Origin: Bugula neritina
Lineage: Eukaryota; Bryozoa; Gymnolaemata; Cheilostomatida; Bugulidae
Assembly (NCBI GenBank): GCA_964035545.1
Contig: OZ037767.1
Location: forward strand, 9,352,207 to 9,416,206
Reading direction: 5' to 3'
DNA: 64,000 nucleotides
Every line of letters begins with the position of its first letter. Position 1 is the stretch's first letter. The notes under the pieces were generated by a model. The model searched no databases and was not told the DNA's origin. It saw nothing but the letters and a program-made list of their open reading frames with translations. The position numbers were made by a program, and so were the translations under genes. Below are positions 47,001 through 62,526 of the stretch, one piece after another.

Positions 47001-48994
47001 TGTACTCGCTGCAATGGCCATATTGAGATGTTTCTACTCATAGTAATACCTAATATCAAACCTTGATCCTGATCCATAATCATAAATGTAGCTAAATCAA
47101 TAACATCATGAAACTAAAAGCAAGCCATTTACAGAACGCTAGTGCTTGATGGTAATGTAATGTTTATTACATTCGATATCTTATTCACAAAGTGCATCAG
47201 ATAACTTTGCATGTTTTTATAAATTCATCAATCACTGTATCAATATTGTAACTTTCTTATCAGAGCCTGATGGAGTGGGCATACAGTAACAACATGACAA
47301 TTATAATAAATGCCCAAAGTTTACTGGCTTTAGGAGTAGAAACCCGAAAATATGTGCTTAGTATATATATCTAGTATCTTTAGAAGAGGTCTTAGCTATG
47401 GTAGCTCTAGAGTCTAGAGTATAGAAGATGAGCATACATTCAGTCTTAAATTAAATCAGCACTTTAGCAATAATAGATAGGCTACAAAATAATTCTAACA
47501 TTACATGATTAAAAATTATTTGTGGGTTCTATATTCTTTGATTTATGCTCTCGATCTTTACTGCTATTTTACTTTTATTCTATGTAACATCATACTAAAC
47601 TTATCGACATTGTTATCAATCTTCAATTTCAAAGGTCTCAATAGTTGAAATAACATAAAGTTTTGAATTAAACATTGTAATGTAATTGAACAGAGTTTGC
47701 TGCACCCTTTTAGTTTGGCACAAAAGTCCTACTACCACATTACTACCTACATTACTGCCTACACTACTACTACTATTACCACCACAACTACAGCTAACAA
47801 AACTGCTACTTACACTACTACTGCTGCTGCTACAACTACTAGTATTACTACTGCTACTACTAGTTATACCACTGCTGCTACTATTGCTACTAGTACTACC
47901 ACTGCTACTACTACTACTGCTGCTGCTAGTACTACTACTGCTACTAATATCACTGCTGCTACTAGCACTACTACTGCTGCCACTTATATTATTAATATTG
48001 CTTCTGCTGCTACTATTACTACTGCTGCTACTATTACTACTGCTGCTACTATTACTACTGCTGCAGCTACTACAACTGCTTCAACTACTACTGGTACTAC
48101 TACAGCTGCTACTACTACAGCTGCTACTATAAAAGTGTCAAGCGTAATTAGTCAATAAGTGAGTCAGTTAGCATTCATAAAATAGCTTTGCTATTGGTTT
48201 TTAGCTATACAGTTACTGTTAGCAGTAGTTTAGCCCCACAAACCAAGAGTGTGGTTAATAAGATAAGATAACACTATTTATTAAATGCTGGACTTTGATA
48301 ATAAGAGAAAGACACAGAGACACCATGCTGTTATTACCATCAATGTGGGTTAAAATATGAATATACTTATATAGTACCCATGTCAATAATTATAGTAATA
48401 AATCATGAATGCCTTTACTAGAGCTTAATTGGAACTACAATAACAAACATTAACTTGAAGTTCAACATTTACATACATTTACAATCAAGTAATTTTAATA
48501 AAGAGTCAATTTCTAGTTAATAATATTTACTTTTAGATTTGAAAATTATAAGTTTAACCAAAGCCGAAGGCAAACAGTTATACTTATAGTAATTGTAAAG
48601 ACGGTAAGTATAACATTAACAAACTTATAAGTATAACTATAAGTTAGACATAAAACTAAACTTGAAACATCAACAACAAAAGTAAAACTAAAAGCCAATC
48701 AAAATGTATTATTGTATTCAGAATCATTATGATGATTATCATGTATGCTAATCATTATCATTATGATTATAATAAATATCATAATCATAATGATAATGAA
48801 TAAATTTAATAAGTTAGAGTATCAGTAGGAGTATGATTATGCGTATCAGAATCAGTAAGAGTATGATAATGATGGTGTATGACTCTTAGTCTCGGGGCTC
48901 TCACCTCTAGGCAAAGTTCATAGTCGATACAGACATTGCATTTTATTCGAACGCTGGTTATTATACATTGGCAGTAGACACATTTAAAATCCAT
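41098..48994 (-). CDS. TADA2B: Transcriptional adapter 2-beta (SAGA subunit), 488 aa
   Basis: Nine coding exons: 48994-48905, 46571-46512, 45133-44986, 43401-43086, 42817-42612, 42425-42354, 42200-41951, 41755-41557 and 41223-41098; all phases agree. A ZZ zinc finger occupies residues 1-50, with ligands C5, C8, C19, C22, C28, C31, H41 and H45. A SANT domain follows (NWKASEELAMVDGIEQYGLG...NW). Then come the TADA2B-type block DHTGPVEGPLSPTLMAPLPP, a basic coiled region (RLRERQLRKKVARDYNL; KSRIKELMKYRRNGIS), and a C-terminal SWIRM domain (YMTIKTCILKDYLKRQHGTP...FLEHSGWIQ). The GPLSP/TPLPP-type block and PLRDDFE point to the beta paralogue of SAGA rather than TADA2A of ATAC. It binds GCN5/PCAF and TADA3. 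Human TADA2B is 420 residues; the extra length lies in the low-complexity part of exon 7. The neighbouring gene on the same strand is its partner TADA3. Confidence 0.95.
43618..43715 (+). repeat. tRNA-derived SINE candidate
   Basis: TAGCTAGGTTGGTAATCTAAGCC resembles an A box (only its first 20 bases are convincing). GAGATTAAATTCC, about 50 nt later, resembles a B box. It lies in TADA2B intron 3. Confidence 0.35.
43823..44508. repeat. 31-bp minisatellite in TADA2B intron 3
   Basis: About 21 copies of a unit containing TAGAGTACTCTGTATACAGT followed by AGTGTAGTTAG. Each unit carries short palindromes (GAGTACTC and CTGTATACAG). Confidence 0.95.
45601..45893. repeat. Trinucleotide array (AGT/AGC)n in TADA2B intron 2
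   Basis: About 290 bp of mixed GTA and GCA triplets on the plus strand. Long poly-Leu and Val/Ala frames across it are artefacts. Confidence 0.95.
47742..48130. repeat. Trinucleotide array (ACT/GCT)n in TADA2B intron 1
   Basis: About 390 bp of ACT and GCT triplets on the plus strand, complementary in sense to the array at 45601-45893. Confidence 0.95.
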
Positions 48995-50545
48995 TTTGAT
49001 AATCCCAGTAACTGATAGACGGCTTCACAAAATATCAAGGACAGAGCCTCGTCGGTCAGCGGTTTTATAAACGCAAATCCATTTCAATGAATTATTTAGT
49101 GGCTACTTTTCTATCACTCAGCTTTTTTATCACTCTGCTTTTCTTTGGCGTCGCTGACGTCCCTGTCCACAATGCATTTCTGTGCGTAACCTCTTCTCTT
49201 TTATTTTATGAATGTATCAAATTATCCACTTGTCGTCTTTTTGTTGAGTTCGGTTTGTCAAGCTCTGAATTTGAGACGTCATTGGTAGTTTGTAGAACAA
49301 CTGATAGTTAGTTTCCGGGGTAAAGGAACAACTCCTTAATATCTTATAAAATGACTTTGTTATCAATTACTAGGGAGATAACTTCTCAGATAATCTGATA
49401 GATGTTGGCTGTTTTGTTTGTTCATGCATCTAAAATATTATTTTTAAGCAATTAATGTTAAACTAGCTAGCTATATTGAATTTTGAATTTTATATACATC
49501 AGCTGTGGTCAGTTTTTGCTTTTAGTGCATAAGGTCTCTCAATTATGTTTACATATCTCAACAAGTTCCATAAGCTATATTTTTAACATGCTAATTGATC
49601 ACTCATCAAACTGATTATAAAATAATTACATAACAATATTATGCTTATGTAATGGGTTAACTAAATATATATATACATAACCTATATTAGCTATACTGGC
49701 TCATACTATATTTTATATTACATAATTTTTTACAACAAGAATAAATGCTATATATAATACGAAGTTGAAATTGTTTTAAAACTTGTAAACCTGAACTAAT
49801 TCCCTCATGTGAAATGAATAATTTAGGAGACTAGTGCAATTATATAATTGTGATTTATATTCTTGTTGTTACGTATAACTAGTAAAAGGGTTGTATACAG
49901 GCCCGCTACAAGCTGCATAATATGCGCAAGCTATCCAGAACTATACTACTATTTGAAATCCACTTAATTAATTTTAGATCTATTAAATATACCGTGTAAT
50001 TCAAATTATCAGGATTATCTTTGGGCTAGTGAAAATAATATCGTGCTAGCTTTAAGAATTGACAACAAAAACATGATATAATTATCTATTATTCTGCTAA
50101 TTGGATAGTTATTGGTATCAACACACAAGATTATACTTAACTTTTTTATCTTACAGAAAAAAAATATGAGAACCTGTTCAATATATTTATAAAAAGCCTA
50201 TTAAATTTTCAAAAACAAATATTGCTCATGAAACATTAATACAGCAAAATTACTGAAAGTAACACTTCCTTGCAAAGTTGATTGTCTATTAACTTTGCAA
50301 AGGAGTGTCACTGCAAATAATAAACATTAGTTTTTATTGTTTTTAGAAAAAATATATGCTTTAGAAAATTTAATATACTTACATTGCTTTTTAAGTAATT
50401 TTGATATAACATAATTTGCTAATTTCTTGCCACCCGCGCAGGACCACTGCACTGAAAGGTGACCATAATTTGCTAAATTGTTTTTTTTTAATTTTTATAA
50501 TGCATCTTTTATTTAAGATTTATTAAATGGATATAGCAATCTCTG
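48995..50545. other. Upstream region of TADA2B
   Basis: AT-rich DNA that should hold the TADA2B promoter. No clear TATA box or CpG-rich core was seen. No gene supported. Confidence 0.5.
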
Positions 50546-50549
50546 GGTA

Positions 50550-51913
50550 TAGGAGTAACGGGAGGGGGGGAGGGGGGGAGGGGGGGGGGCACAACGGTTA
50601 TAGGGGTGCAAAAAGCCGGCCAAATTGTGAGAGAACTTATTGACTTAGAGTTGTGATTTTTTTTTCATAAAAAGATATTGACATAATTATTCAGCCTTTG
50701 CAGTTTCAACACTTGCGGAACATACGTGTTGAAAAGGCGAGTAAAAAACTGTTTTTACGTACTTTTTGTAAATTTTTTAGGATGTCGTTGAAGCCTTATA
50801 ACTTTTTACACTCAAAGGCAAGAAGCCTAGATTTTACTAATATTGTTGCCATTGCTAGTCTCTACAATGCTTAACTAGTATAACAGCAAACACTGAAATA
50901 AATTTTCCTTAAGGCACATTTATTTCCAATTTGGCCACACGGGGCACAATGGGCCACGCTGACCGGGGCACAATGGGCCACCTGATTATTGCACCCTGAT
51001 CACTGTTATTAATAGTTTGTTTGCCCAAAAAGTTGGTTGAACTGTTACTAAAATCTATAAATATAGCCATGTCTGACCTTTTTGTAAAATATCAAAAGAT
51101 ATCATGGTAAGACTACAAAACTACAAGTTGAAGCTCCCCTAATACATACATCTGGTGAGGTTAAAGCTTTGCCATTTTATACATAATACAAAACACTCTG
51201 CTGTTGCTACTAGTAGATAGTCATGACGATAATCATTATATATTACACCATTGAGGGAATATACATGCATTTGACTGAAATAAATTGTGATTTGCTCATT
51301 TGCTCCCCCCTCTCCCTTCCGTACTCCAGTCACAAACCTCAGCCATGCATGCACCTTAGCTACAGTTCATTGAAAAAAGTTCACGTCTCAGAATTTTGTA
51401 GTACATTTTAGTAAAGTTTTTTTTTAATAAACGTTGCTCTGAAGTGAAAATAACAAAACATTTTTAGTTTTAAACAGTAATGACAATGGCACTGCAGAAC
51501 CGAGTGACGTGCGTTTGATTTTGCCTTCCTCTGCTATTGGTAGTGGCACAAACTGTACAGCTAAAACATGAATTTTGCTGTAGATCTGAAAGAGTATCTT
51601 TATTTATTTGTATTATTAAATAAATAAAGATCAGATATAACAAAATACGCAAAATTTCAATATATTTGTTGTGTCCCACCCAGTGGCCCATTGTACCCCG
51701 GTACCGGGGCACAATGGGCCAATTTTTTCGTCATGAAAATTTCATTATTCTGAAAGTTGTGAAAGAGATAGAAACAACAAACTGGTACCTGTAATAGACA
51801 ACAGATGTAGCATAAAGACTAGAGATTATTGAACTAGTAACTTGAAAAACAGACGAATGAGAGCAACAAATGCAAAATTCGGCCCGTTGTGCCCCCCCCC
51901 CTCGTTACCCCTA
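50550..51913. mobile_element. Non-coding DNA element with G-tract inverted ends and GGGGCACAATGGGCCA motifs
   Basis: The left end (TAGGAGTAACG, a G-rich tract, then GGGGCACAACGG, to 50597) is mirrored at 51884-51913 as CCGTTGTGCCCC, a C tract and CGTTACCCCTA. Inside, GGGGCACAATGGGCCA occurs at 50941 and 50965 and again as one arm of a 38-nt palindrome at 51684-51721. The ends look like transposon inverted repeats. I could not fix a target duplication. No open frame worth calling. Confidence 0.6.
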
Positions 51914-51919
51914 CATACA

Positions 51920-53190
51920 TACAACAGTTTACAACAAAAATTGCAAAAATGTCCCATTAAAATAGTTTATTAAATGCAATTTACCCCAAAAGGAAAATAA
52001 TTTATTTGCAGTTCTATAATTTTTAACATTAGCATGTTATAAAATCAAACAGTGCTTACAGATTTACCAAATTCTGAAATATAAGTTTTAGTCAATCTAA
52101 AGTTATAAGAAACAGTTAGCCGGAGTTCTTGAATTTTTATAAGCCTAACTGCACCAGGATCAGAGAATTATAGTTATATATCAAGGTTGTTTTCAGTAAC
52201 TTAGAATACAGTGTATGCAGTCAATTAAACTTATGGAGTAAAATTGGTGCCAAAATTCCAAAACATAATATAGCAACCACACCCTTTTCTAAAGTAGAAA
52301 CCACATCTGAATCTTTCAACTTCCAGACTGAAATACAAAGATACTATACTCTAAAATACTAATTCATTGTTCAACTGACCATTCTGTAAATACTACTAAA
52401 TGCATGTATTAGTCACAAATATTCAGCATATATAATAACATTTTTAAAATATGCACACTTATTTATTACATATATTTAGTATACATGGCCACTTTTGTTA
52501 TCATGATAAAATGTTAATGTGTATACTCTTTAATGCATTATGATTTATTTACAATCCTTATAATAAAACAAAAAGTGACATATGTTAGATAATAGAATGC
52601 AATAAATGAACATTATATAAAAGTTTAAAATAATATCTAGTTTTTCTTTATAGTATAAAGAAAACATGGAAAGATTAACTTTAACTTAAGCTCAAAAAGT
52701 GAATGAAATAGTAAACAACATGCAGGCTAGTGAAGCAGTCATTGCAACTCTGGAAAAATTAATTTTATATTCAACGCTTAGCAGCTACATAGATTGCTGA
52801 AGAAGAGGTAGTCAGCCTACACAGACACTAAAACAGCATCAATTCATATCACAGTTGCACATTCAACTACACATCAAGTTACCTCCTTCAGTTTATAGTT
52901 GAGAAAAGCTAGTTTTCTGCTGATAAAATTACATCTTATAATAAATATTAAGTTATCAGCATTTTTATATTTAATTTATATACAAATTAAAACTAAATCA
53001 CTTACTTTCAAAAAAAATTACTCATGAACTCTGCCCATTATCTTTTACCATACATGTTTTTATTAATCAAATCATCTAGTTTACTTAAAGCTAAAAAGAG
53101 ATAATAACTCCATAGCATTCTTCAATGCGCATGCAGTGTAGGATGTATAAGATAGTAATTCTGATAATTCAGAACTAGTGATAGCATATA
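51920..53190. other. Gap between the G-tract element and goosecoid
   Basis: AT-rich sequence in which I see no gene or strong repeat. Confidence 0.5.
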
Positions 53191-53198
53191 TTACATAG

Positions 53199-53204
53199 TT
53201 TATT
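53199..53204 (-). terminator. Polyadenylation signal of goosecoid
   Basis: Minus-strand AATAAA about 115 nt after the goosecoid stop codon. Confidence 0.5.
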
Positions 53205-53318
53205 ATGGTGAAGAATATATTATACAGAGATGCTTAGTTATACTCTCATATAGACTAGTGATTAGAAATATCGGTACAGCAGATTGTAATCACGGAGGTG
53301 TGGATTGCTTTTACAGTG

Positions 53319-56300
53319 TTAATGTGTGAACAGATGTGGAGAGTTGGGAGTACGACTACTATTCACTACATATTTTGGATGACTCTGTTTTGTTAATGAG
53401 TTCATCTGCATTTTAGGAAGTTTTTGGGCTGATGCAGGCCGAGGACTACTAGGAGGGGACAAATCTTCATCTGTTACAATAATTTCATCCTCATCCTCTA
53501 TCACAGCAGGAGCAGGCTCTGTTACTCGGGAAGATAACTCTAAATGTTCCCTTTTCTGTTTTCTCCACTTGGCTCTTCTATTTTTAAACCAGACCTACAA
53601 TTTTTAATCAAAATTCAGACTTGAAAGAAGTTATGCAGTTAATAGTGAAGTTGAACTATTTCACGATATATGTTATTATAAAATGTTCATGTTAAATGAT
53701 ATTATGCATGCCTATAACTGCCATGCTGTTTTTTGTTATATAAAATACTAAATTGTTTATTTTTGGTGCAAATAACAAAGCCGCAGGCTATTTTCTTTGA
53801 TAGTTGTAGTTCTTTGTACTATCGAGATTAAAATGCTGGACTTATAACAAATGCTTATAGGAGTGGTTGTAAACTAGCATAAAGAATTTTGCTTGTTGGA
53901 ACTAAAAGAATTGTTTTTTTCCACTAGGTTGTCACTATTAGACAGTATTTTGCAAATATATATCAAACATAAAACAATTTAAATAATTTGTTGTATTATT
54001 ATTTTGTTACTATGTAAGGTTTTAGAGATTAAGTTATCAAAAGTATATTCTCTCTCTCCTACTAAACAAAATAACAAGTCTTATACCCAATAAACATATT
54101 TGTGACACTATTCATCATAATCCTATAAACCTTTTGTAGAAATGGTAAAATAATTTAAATCATTAATTTACAAAATCCAACATTAATACTAGAATGATTG
54201 ACTAGTTATAATCTCTTAGTGTTTGAAAAGTTTAGTTATGAATATTCGGATATAGCACATAAATGCATTTGATGGATTGCCTATAGCTGGGTAGCTGTGT
54301 ATTTCCTTATAAACCCCTGCGTAATGTTTTGTTTCCTTGCCACTGTTGGCTACTATCAGTACACAGTATGCTTAAAGTCCTAATAACTTATTACAGAGTT
54401 ATTTTTATACTATTTTGCTACAATATATGATGAATCATGGTTACTAACTAACATAAGTACTGGCTAGATGAATCGCACTCATAGAAGGATGTAAAAGGAT
54501 TTGTGTTGTTTAAGAGTATAATATCTTACCTCCACTCTTTCTTCTTTCAGATCTATTTTTATAGCTAGCTCTTCCCTAAGCAGTACGTCTGGATAATGAG
54601 TCTTCTGGAAGGTTTTCTCTAGCTCATCCAGCTGCTCTTCAGAGAAAATAGTCCTATGCCTTCTCTTTCGTTTCTGGCCAGTTCTAGGCAGGTCTGAGGG
54701 CAGATAAGAACCTAGACCTGTGTAGCCTACAATATTGCCATTCATATAGTTATGTGATAGTTATATTCAAATTTGCCTATATTCAGGACTGAATTTAAGC
54801 ATGTTATACTAGATAGGATACAAGTTGACAAAGTCATACAGCTGATTGTATGATATATATGCTAAGATTTTTATCACTTGTAACCTTTATGAAATGAAAT
54901 TTTACATTAATAAATGATTAGCTAGTCTATTTTTATTATTTGATGAATTGTATAACATAAATTGTTTCATGTTGAAATGAAATGTATATTAATCTCATAT
55001 ACCTATAGAATAGGAAGAGTTACAATTAAAATATGAACAAGTAACATTTGTTTCAGACTGAACCAACTTATAACACGGAGATATAGATGTAAACATTAGG
55101 AATAGGCTGTAATACACAGGTAGAACTTGCGAGTAACAGCAGTACACAGGTAGAACAGACTAGTGAGTGACAGTAATACACAGGTAGAACAGATGAGTGA
55201 CAGTAATACACAGGTAGGACTAGTGAGTGACAGCAGTATGCAGGTATAACAGGTGAGTGACAGTAGTACGCAGGTAAAAATGGTAAGGAACAGAAGCTTT
55301 TGAAAAAGTTGATGGTATAAAGAGTTTTAAAGTTTCATGAAGGCGGATTATCTTGAAGTGATTCAACACCTGGTCTGCACTAACTGGAGAAGTGTGAATA
55401 TGGCTGAGGCACAAGTGTGAGGTAAAGGTACATAACAAGTAGATAATTTATTTATTTAGGGAGTAATAGAGTTGAGTGTTCACATATCTGGTAGAGTGCA
55501 TTGGTGTTAACACAAGTGTGTATATGAGAGGGGTAATAGTAGGCTACAATGTTTATAGAGTGTTCTGTAAATGATTTCTAATCCAACTATAGAATTATTT
55601 ACATAAAGACAGTTTAACTGCATTAGAAGTTTGATGGCCAGCTCCTGTTTATGTTGCACAGAGAGAGAGCAAATATTGTCGTGTTTGTATTTCATGTGTG
55701 GTCTAAAGCTTATCCATATACGTTAACACTTTGTCAAATGTTTGAGAAGGCAAGGTTTCCCATTACCCTCAATATACTAATGTGTCATGCATTATTCTAA
55801 CCACCATCTACAACCTTTTGTCATAAAATAGTTTTTATTCTTCTAATCTGTTTAGTTTTGGACAATTTAGAGCAAATTTTGCCATAATGCTTTTCAGGGC
55901 AAACAAAAAAGCCCAACCCTCAATGACATCATGAGCTAGGTTGGTTTGGAATTCGCAGGTGTGTCACGAGCTTGCTCTAGTTTCAGAAGAGCAGTCTGAA
56001 ATATCCGTTTAATTAAATCAATATTTTGTATAATGCTTTGTTTCTTAATTACAATAAATTGTTAAATTGTTTGTTGACTGTTATTCACAGAGTCTCTATC
56101 ACCATGACTGACTTCTCATTAATCCCCTAATTACCCACTTATAGATTTAAATCACCAATTTAATCATTACACTTGCTGTTTTATGCACATAATTATTCAA
56201 ATCTTTGCCCATTCTGTATGCTCAACACTTTATCTCTATATTTAAAGTCACTAATCTCATTTTAATCACTTTTAGATGATAAAAACAAACACTGTTTGAA

Positions 56301-56832
56301 ATGACAAATGGCCCGCAGCAGAAGATGGCTGTTGGTGGTGATTGGTTGATACACTGTAACGTCTGCTCAGCTCTGAGGCGTCTGCTAGAGCAACCTGCCA
56401 TGTATATTATGCCTTCTTATTTGGATTAGGTTTGTGGATTATCAGATTATTGTTTATCCTCATGACTATAATCCATAAGAGTTCATTAGACTATAGGCAA
56501 GGTAAATCCCTTACCTATAGCTTATGCTATTACATAATAACGACTGTCTATGATATTTGCTTACCAGACACTAAGTCGTGCTGCGATGGCATGTGAAAAG
56601 TCTGCGAACTTGCAGAAGGGAAATAAGGGAAGTAGCTGGCCGGTGCTAATGATCGTGTGAAAAGAGGTCTCGGAACTATAATGTTATCCATATTTAAAGT
56701 ATTGGCCTGTGAGGTTGAGGCGGGCAGAGAAGAGAGATCTGCTGTGATAGGACTGAGTTGGTGCTGCTGAGCTACTAGCGCTGTCTTGAGCAACTCGGCA
56801 GAGTACTGGTAGTACGGGTTCAGGTAGTTCAT
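53319..56832 (-). CDS. gsc: Goosecoid homeobox transcription factor (246 aa)
   Basis: Three coding exons: 56832-56565, 54726-54530 and 53594-53319. The homeodomain (residues ~110-169) starts [20 protein letters not shown], continues [13 protein letters not shown] and DLKEERVEV, and ends [16 protein letters not shown]. Lys at homeodomain position 50 (WFKNRR) and the [14 protein letters not shown] blocks are diagnostic of goosecoid. The intron between VE and VW in helix 3 is the usual one. Residues 45-56 ([12 protein letters not shown]) align with the repression motif of the family (FSIDNIL.ARP) but lack its Phe. An acidic stretch ([14 protein letters not shown]) and a Ser/Pro-rich end follow the homeodomain. 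Goosecoid is a repressor in gastrulation and foregut/head patterning. I chose the ATG at MNYLNPYY; the frame is open slightly upstream but only through a GTG. An acceptor at 56861 shows a 5'-UTR intron. Confidence 0.96.
55100..55285. repeat. ~31-bp minisatellite in goosecoid intron 1
   Basis: Five to six copies near GTGACAGTAATACACAGGTA plus GAACAGATGA. Each copy carries a CAGGTA core. Confidence 0.9.
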
Positions 56833-58690
56833 TGTCAACCTACTCGGCACTTGAACTTTCCTGAAGAATATAAAAAACTGTTATAGTTTACATAGTGAAT
56901 AAAAAATAAGCAATCATGGAGTATTTTTACTGATAAGATAGCTGTAGAATATAAAAAGTTGCTATACCTTTATAGTGGTATCTACAACCTATGCTAATAT
57001 ATTTCATATAATGCAATATGCGAGAAAGATAGTGATGTTCATGCAACAGTTTTGAATGTTAGCAACAAATAAGTGATAATACTCATTTAAACAACAAAGT
57101 TTAAAGTTTATAAATTTAGGAGGAAATGAAAGGCAATAACTACATTAAGTAAGATTTTTAGCCTATTTCTATCACAAAAAATATAACTTGATTAGTGTCA
57201 GAAACTAGCAGTGAGTTGTGCATAAGACGTAAAAACTTGCTTAAATAAGAGTTGCTAACTTTCACTATATTTCTGTTGATACTGGTAGGTACTGTAGCAC
57301 ATTATTAATATAAGTTGCAATACAGATTATGCAAGTTTTCAAATATAAACCAACATCTACGAGCAAGTTGTATAATGGCCATTTTTACAGATCTCTAATG
57401 TGGGCAATTAAATAGAATGAGGATTAATTAATCTCCCCTCACCTTAAAGGCCAAACCAGAATGTAGAAACCCAAGCTAAGCTGGAATCTGTACTTGCAAG
57501 CACCTAATAAAACAAATCCTCTTTTAAGCAAAAATTTTCTTTCAAAAATGATTAAAAAAAGTTTTTCAGGGTGTAAATGAAGATTAGGAGGTTTTAATCT
57601 GCATTCTGTTATATTAATTCACCTAGAGGTGGAGCTTAGTTGGACACTGGGATAATCCAGTGGTTGTATTACAAGGTAATAACAGCTTAGACTGGAATCT
57701 TCAAAGTGGAGACAGATTGGAGTGTATTTATGGGTCTTCCCTCCCCTGTTGCTGTTAATAGCAAATTAATCAGATAATAAAATTATAGTAGGCAAATAAT
57801 AATATAGAGAAGAGAAAAATGATAAAATATAGGAACCGTTACTTAGATGAACTACCATAATAATTTAATGTGTTGGGCAGTCAGAAATGTATGAGTGTGA
57901 GTGTGAGTGTGTATGTGTGTATGATCAGTGCAGTTTATTTACAACATTAACAGAAATAGAATACAAGTTAGCCATTCTAAGTTTTTGTATCCTGTGTAAA
58001 AACTTATGGATAAATGTCAAATTTACTAGCAGTGTCTACAAAATATTTTGCAGGAATCTTTAGAAAAGGCCTCCCTAAATAACTAAGACAAATTATTATA
58101 AAAACATTGTAGCTAAATTATTATATTAATTATTAAATATAAATAAGCAGTTTTCCCTATTTGTATAATAACTTGCTGAATGCAATGTATGTATTCTTAT
58201 TTACTTGCTAAAAAGGTTTGCATGACCTCTAACAATTGTGTGCTTATTTTTTATGTTTTAGTGAATTTTATTTTAGCCATATAAATGTATTGCAATAATT
58301 TGCATTGTGATTACATTATTTGTATTTAATAATTATAATTGTCCCTCATTATAAACAAAATTTTGTTGTAAAAACTCAATATTAAGTAATCCACGACATT
58401 ATGGGGAATTAATAAATACATTGCATAATTTTTGAAGAAAATACTTATTTAATGATATAAAGTAAGTTATAGTGTGAAGGAAGATTCATTACAATGAACA
58501 TCAAATGCTTCCAATAATAAACAGCACTTAAAGCTTGCCTATATATAAATTTAATTTTAACATTTGCAAAAAAAACATCAAAAGAAATGTCTAAAAACTT
58601 GTTGCTATTCTGGCGTTAAAGTTAAAAATTTTTAAAAGTGGTTAGAGATTGTGAAAACTTATAGAGTAATTGTACAGTTGCTAGACTTAC

Positions 58691-58760
58691 GGGATAGAAG
58701 CAGCACTAGGATCTGGAGCACGGATAGACTCTCACCTTTCTTATCTCTTTAAAGTAATTG
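58691..58760 (-). promoter_or_regulatory. Candidate 5'-UTR exon of goosecoid
   Basis: A good minus-strand donor (ATCCC|GTAAGT, exon end 58691) could splice to the acceptor at 56861, which leads into the coding exon 28 nt before the ATG. The start of this exon and its promoter are not resolved. Confidence 0.35.
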
Positions 58761-58779
58761 TTCTTAATTACATCTATCC

Positions 58780-61813
<3,034 letters not shown>

Positions 61814-62526
61814 AATAATTTCATGGTATTGAGCCGACAGTGTCTTACCTGTACGCACTATACACAGCTTAGCAGTCTAAGACTATAGTAATAGCTTTAG
61901 TAACAAATTTGAGTTAATTTAATGTTTATATCTCGGTGTGACATCTAAGCTACTTGCACCCTCTACTCCCCATTAACTTTTATTTCAAATTATTTGCTGC
62001 TCAACCCTAAAAGTTGACGAAGATTAACGGTTTAGATGTTGTAGTATCAGTTAGCAGATTATCGTTAATCTTTAATTATAATCCCTTAATATTTTATATT
62101 AAATAAATGTTACTCCCTTTACTAAAGAGGTCAAATGCAATTTTTAAGAGGGATTTGGCTTAAAGACAAGCAGATAGCTATTTCAGTGAAATGTTACGAA
62201 ATATTCTCTCAGGATTGGTCACGCAAATGTTAACTCGGATAAAAGAGATTTAGACAGTTGAATTAATATTCATAAATAAAAAACTAAAGATTTAGTAGCA
62301 AAAACTATATTTTTGAAAATGTGATGTGCAGTTTAATTTAACGGTTTGCTCCTGATTATTAACAGACTCCTGGCAAGGCCTCTTTCAAGAGCAGCTCCTT
62401 AGCTTATAATCAATAAAAATATTTGTTGGCTCAACTTGTTTGGCTATCCATTTTTGTTATTTGCAGTTCGTGACTGGCGCACAGCTTTGAACAAATACTT
62501 AATTCATCAGTGGAAGATTATGGGTT

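Noticed and set aside
56833-56850. Longer goosecoid start (MPSRLT...)
   Set aside because: The first codon is GTG. The ATG at 56832 gives MNYLNPYY, which suits the family and lies 28 nt after the acceptor.
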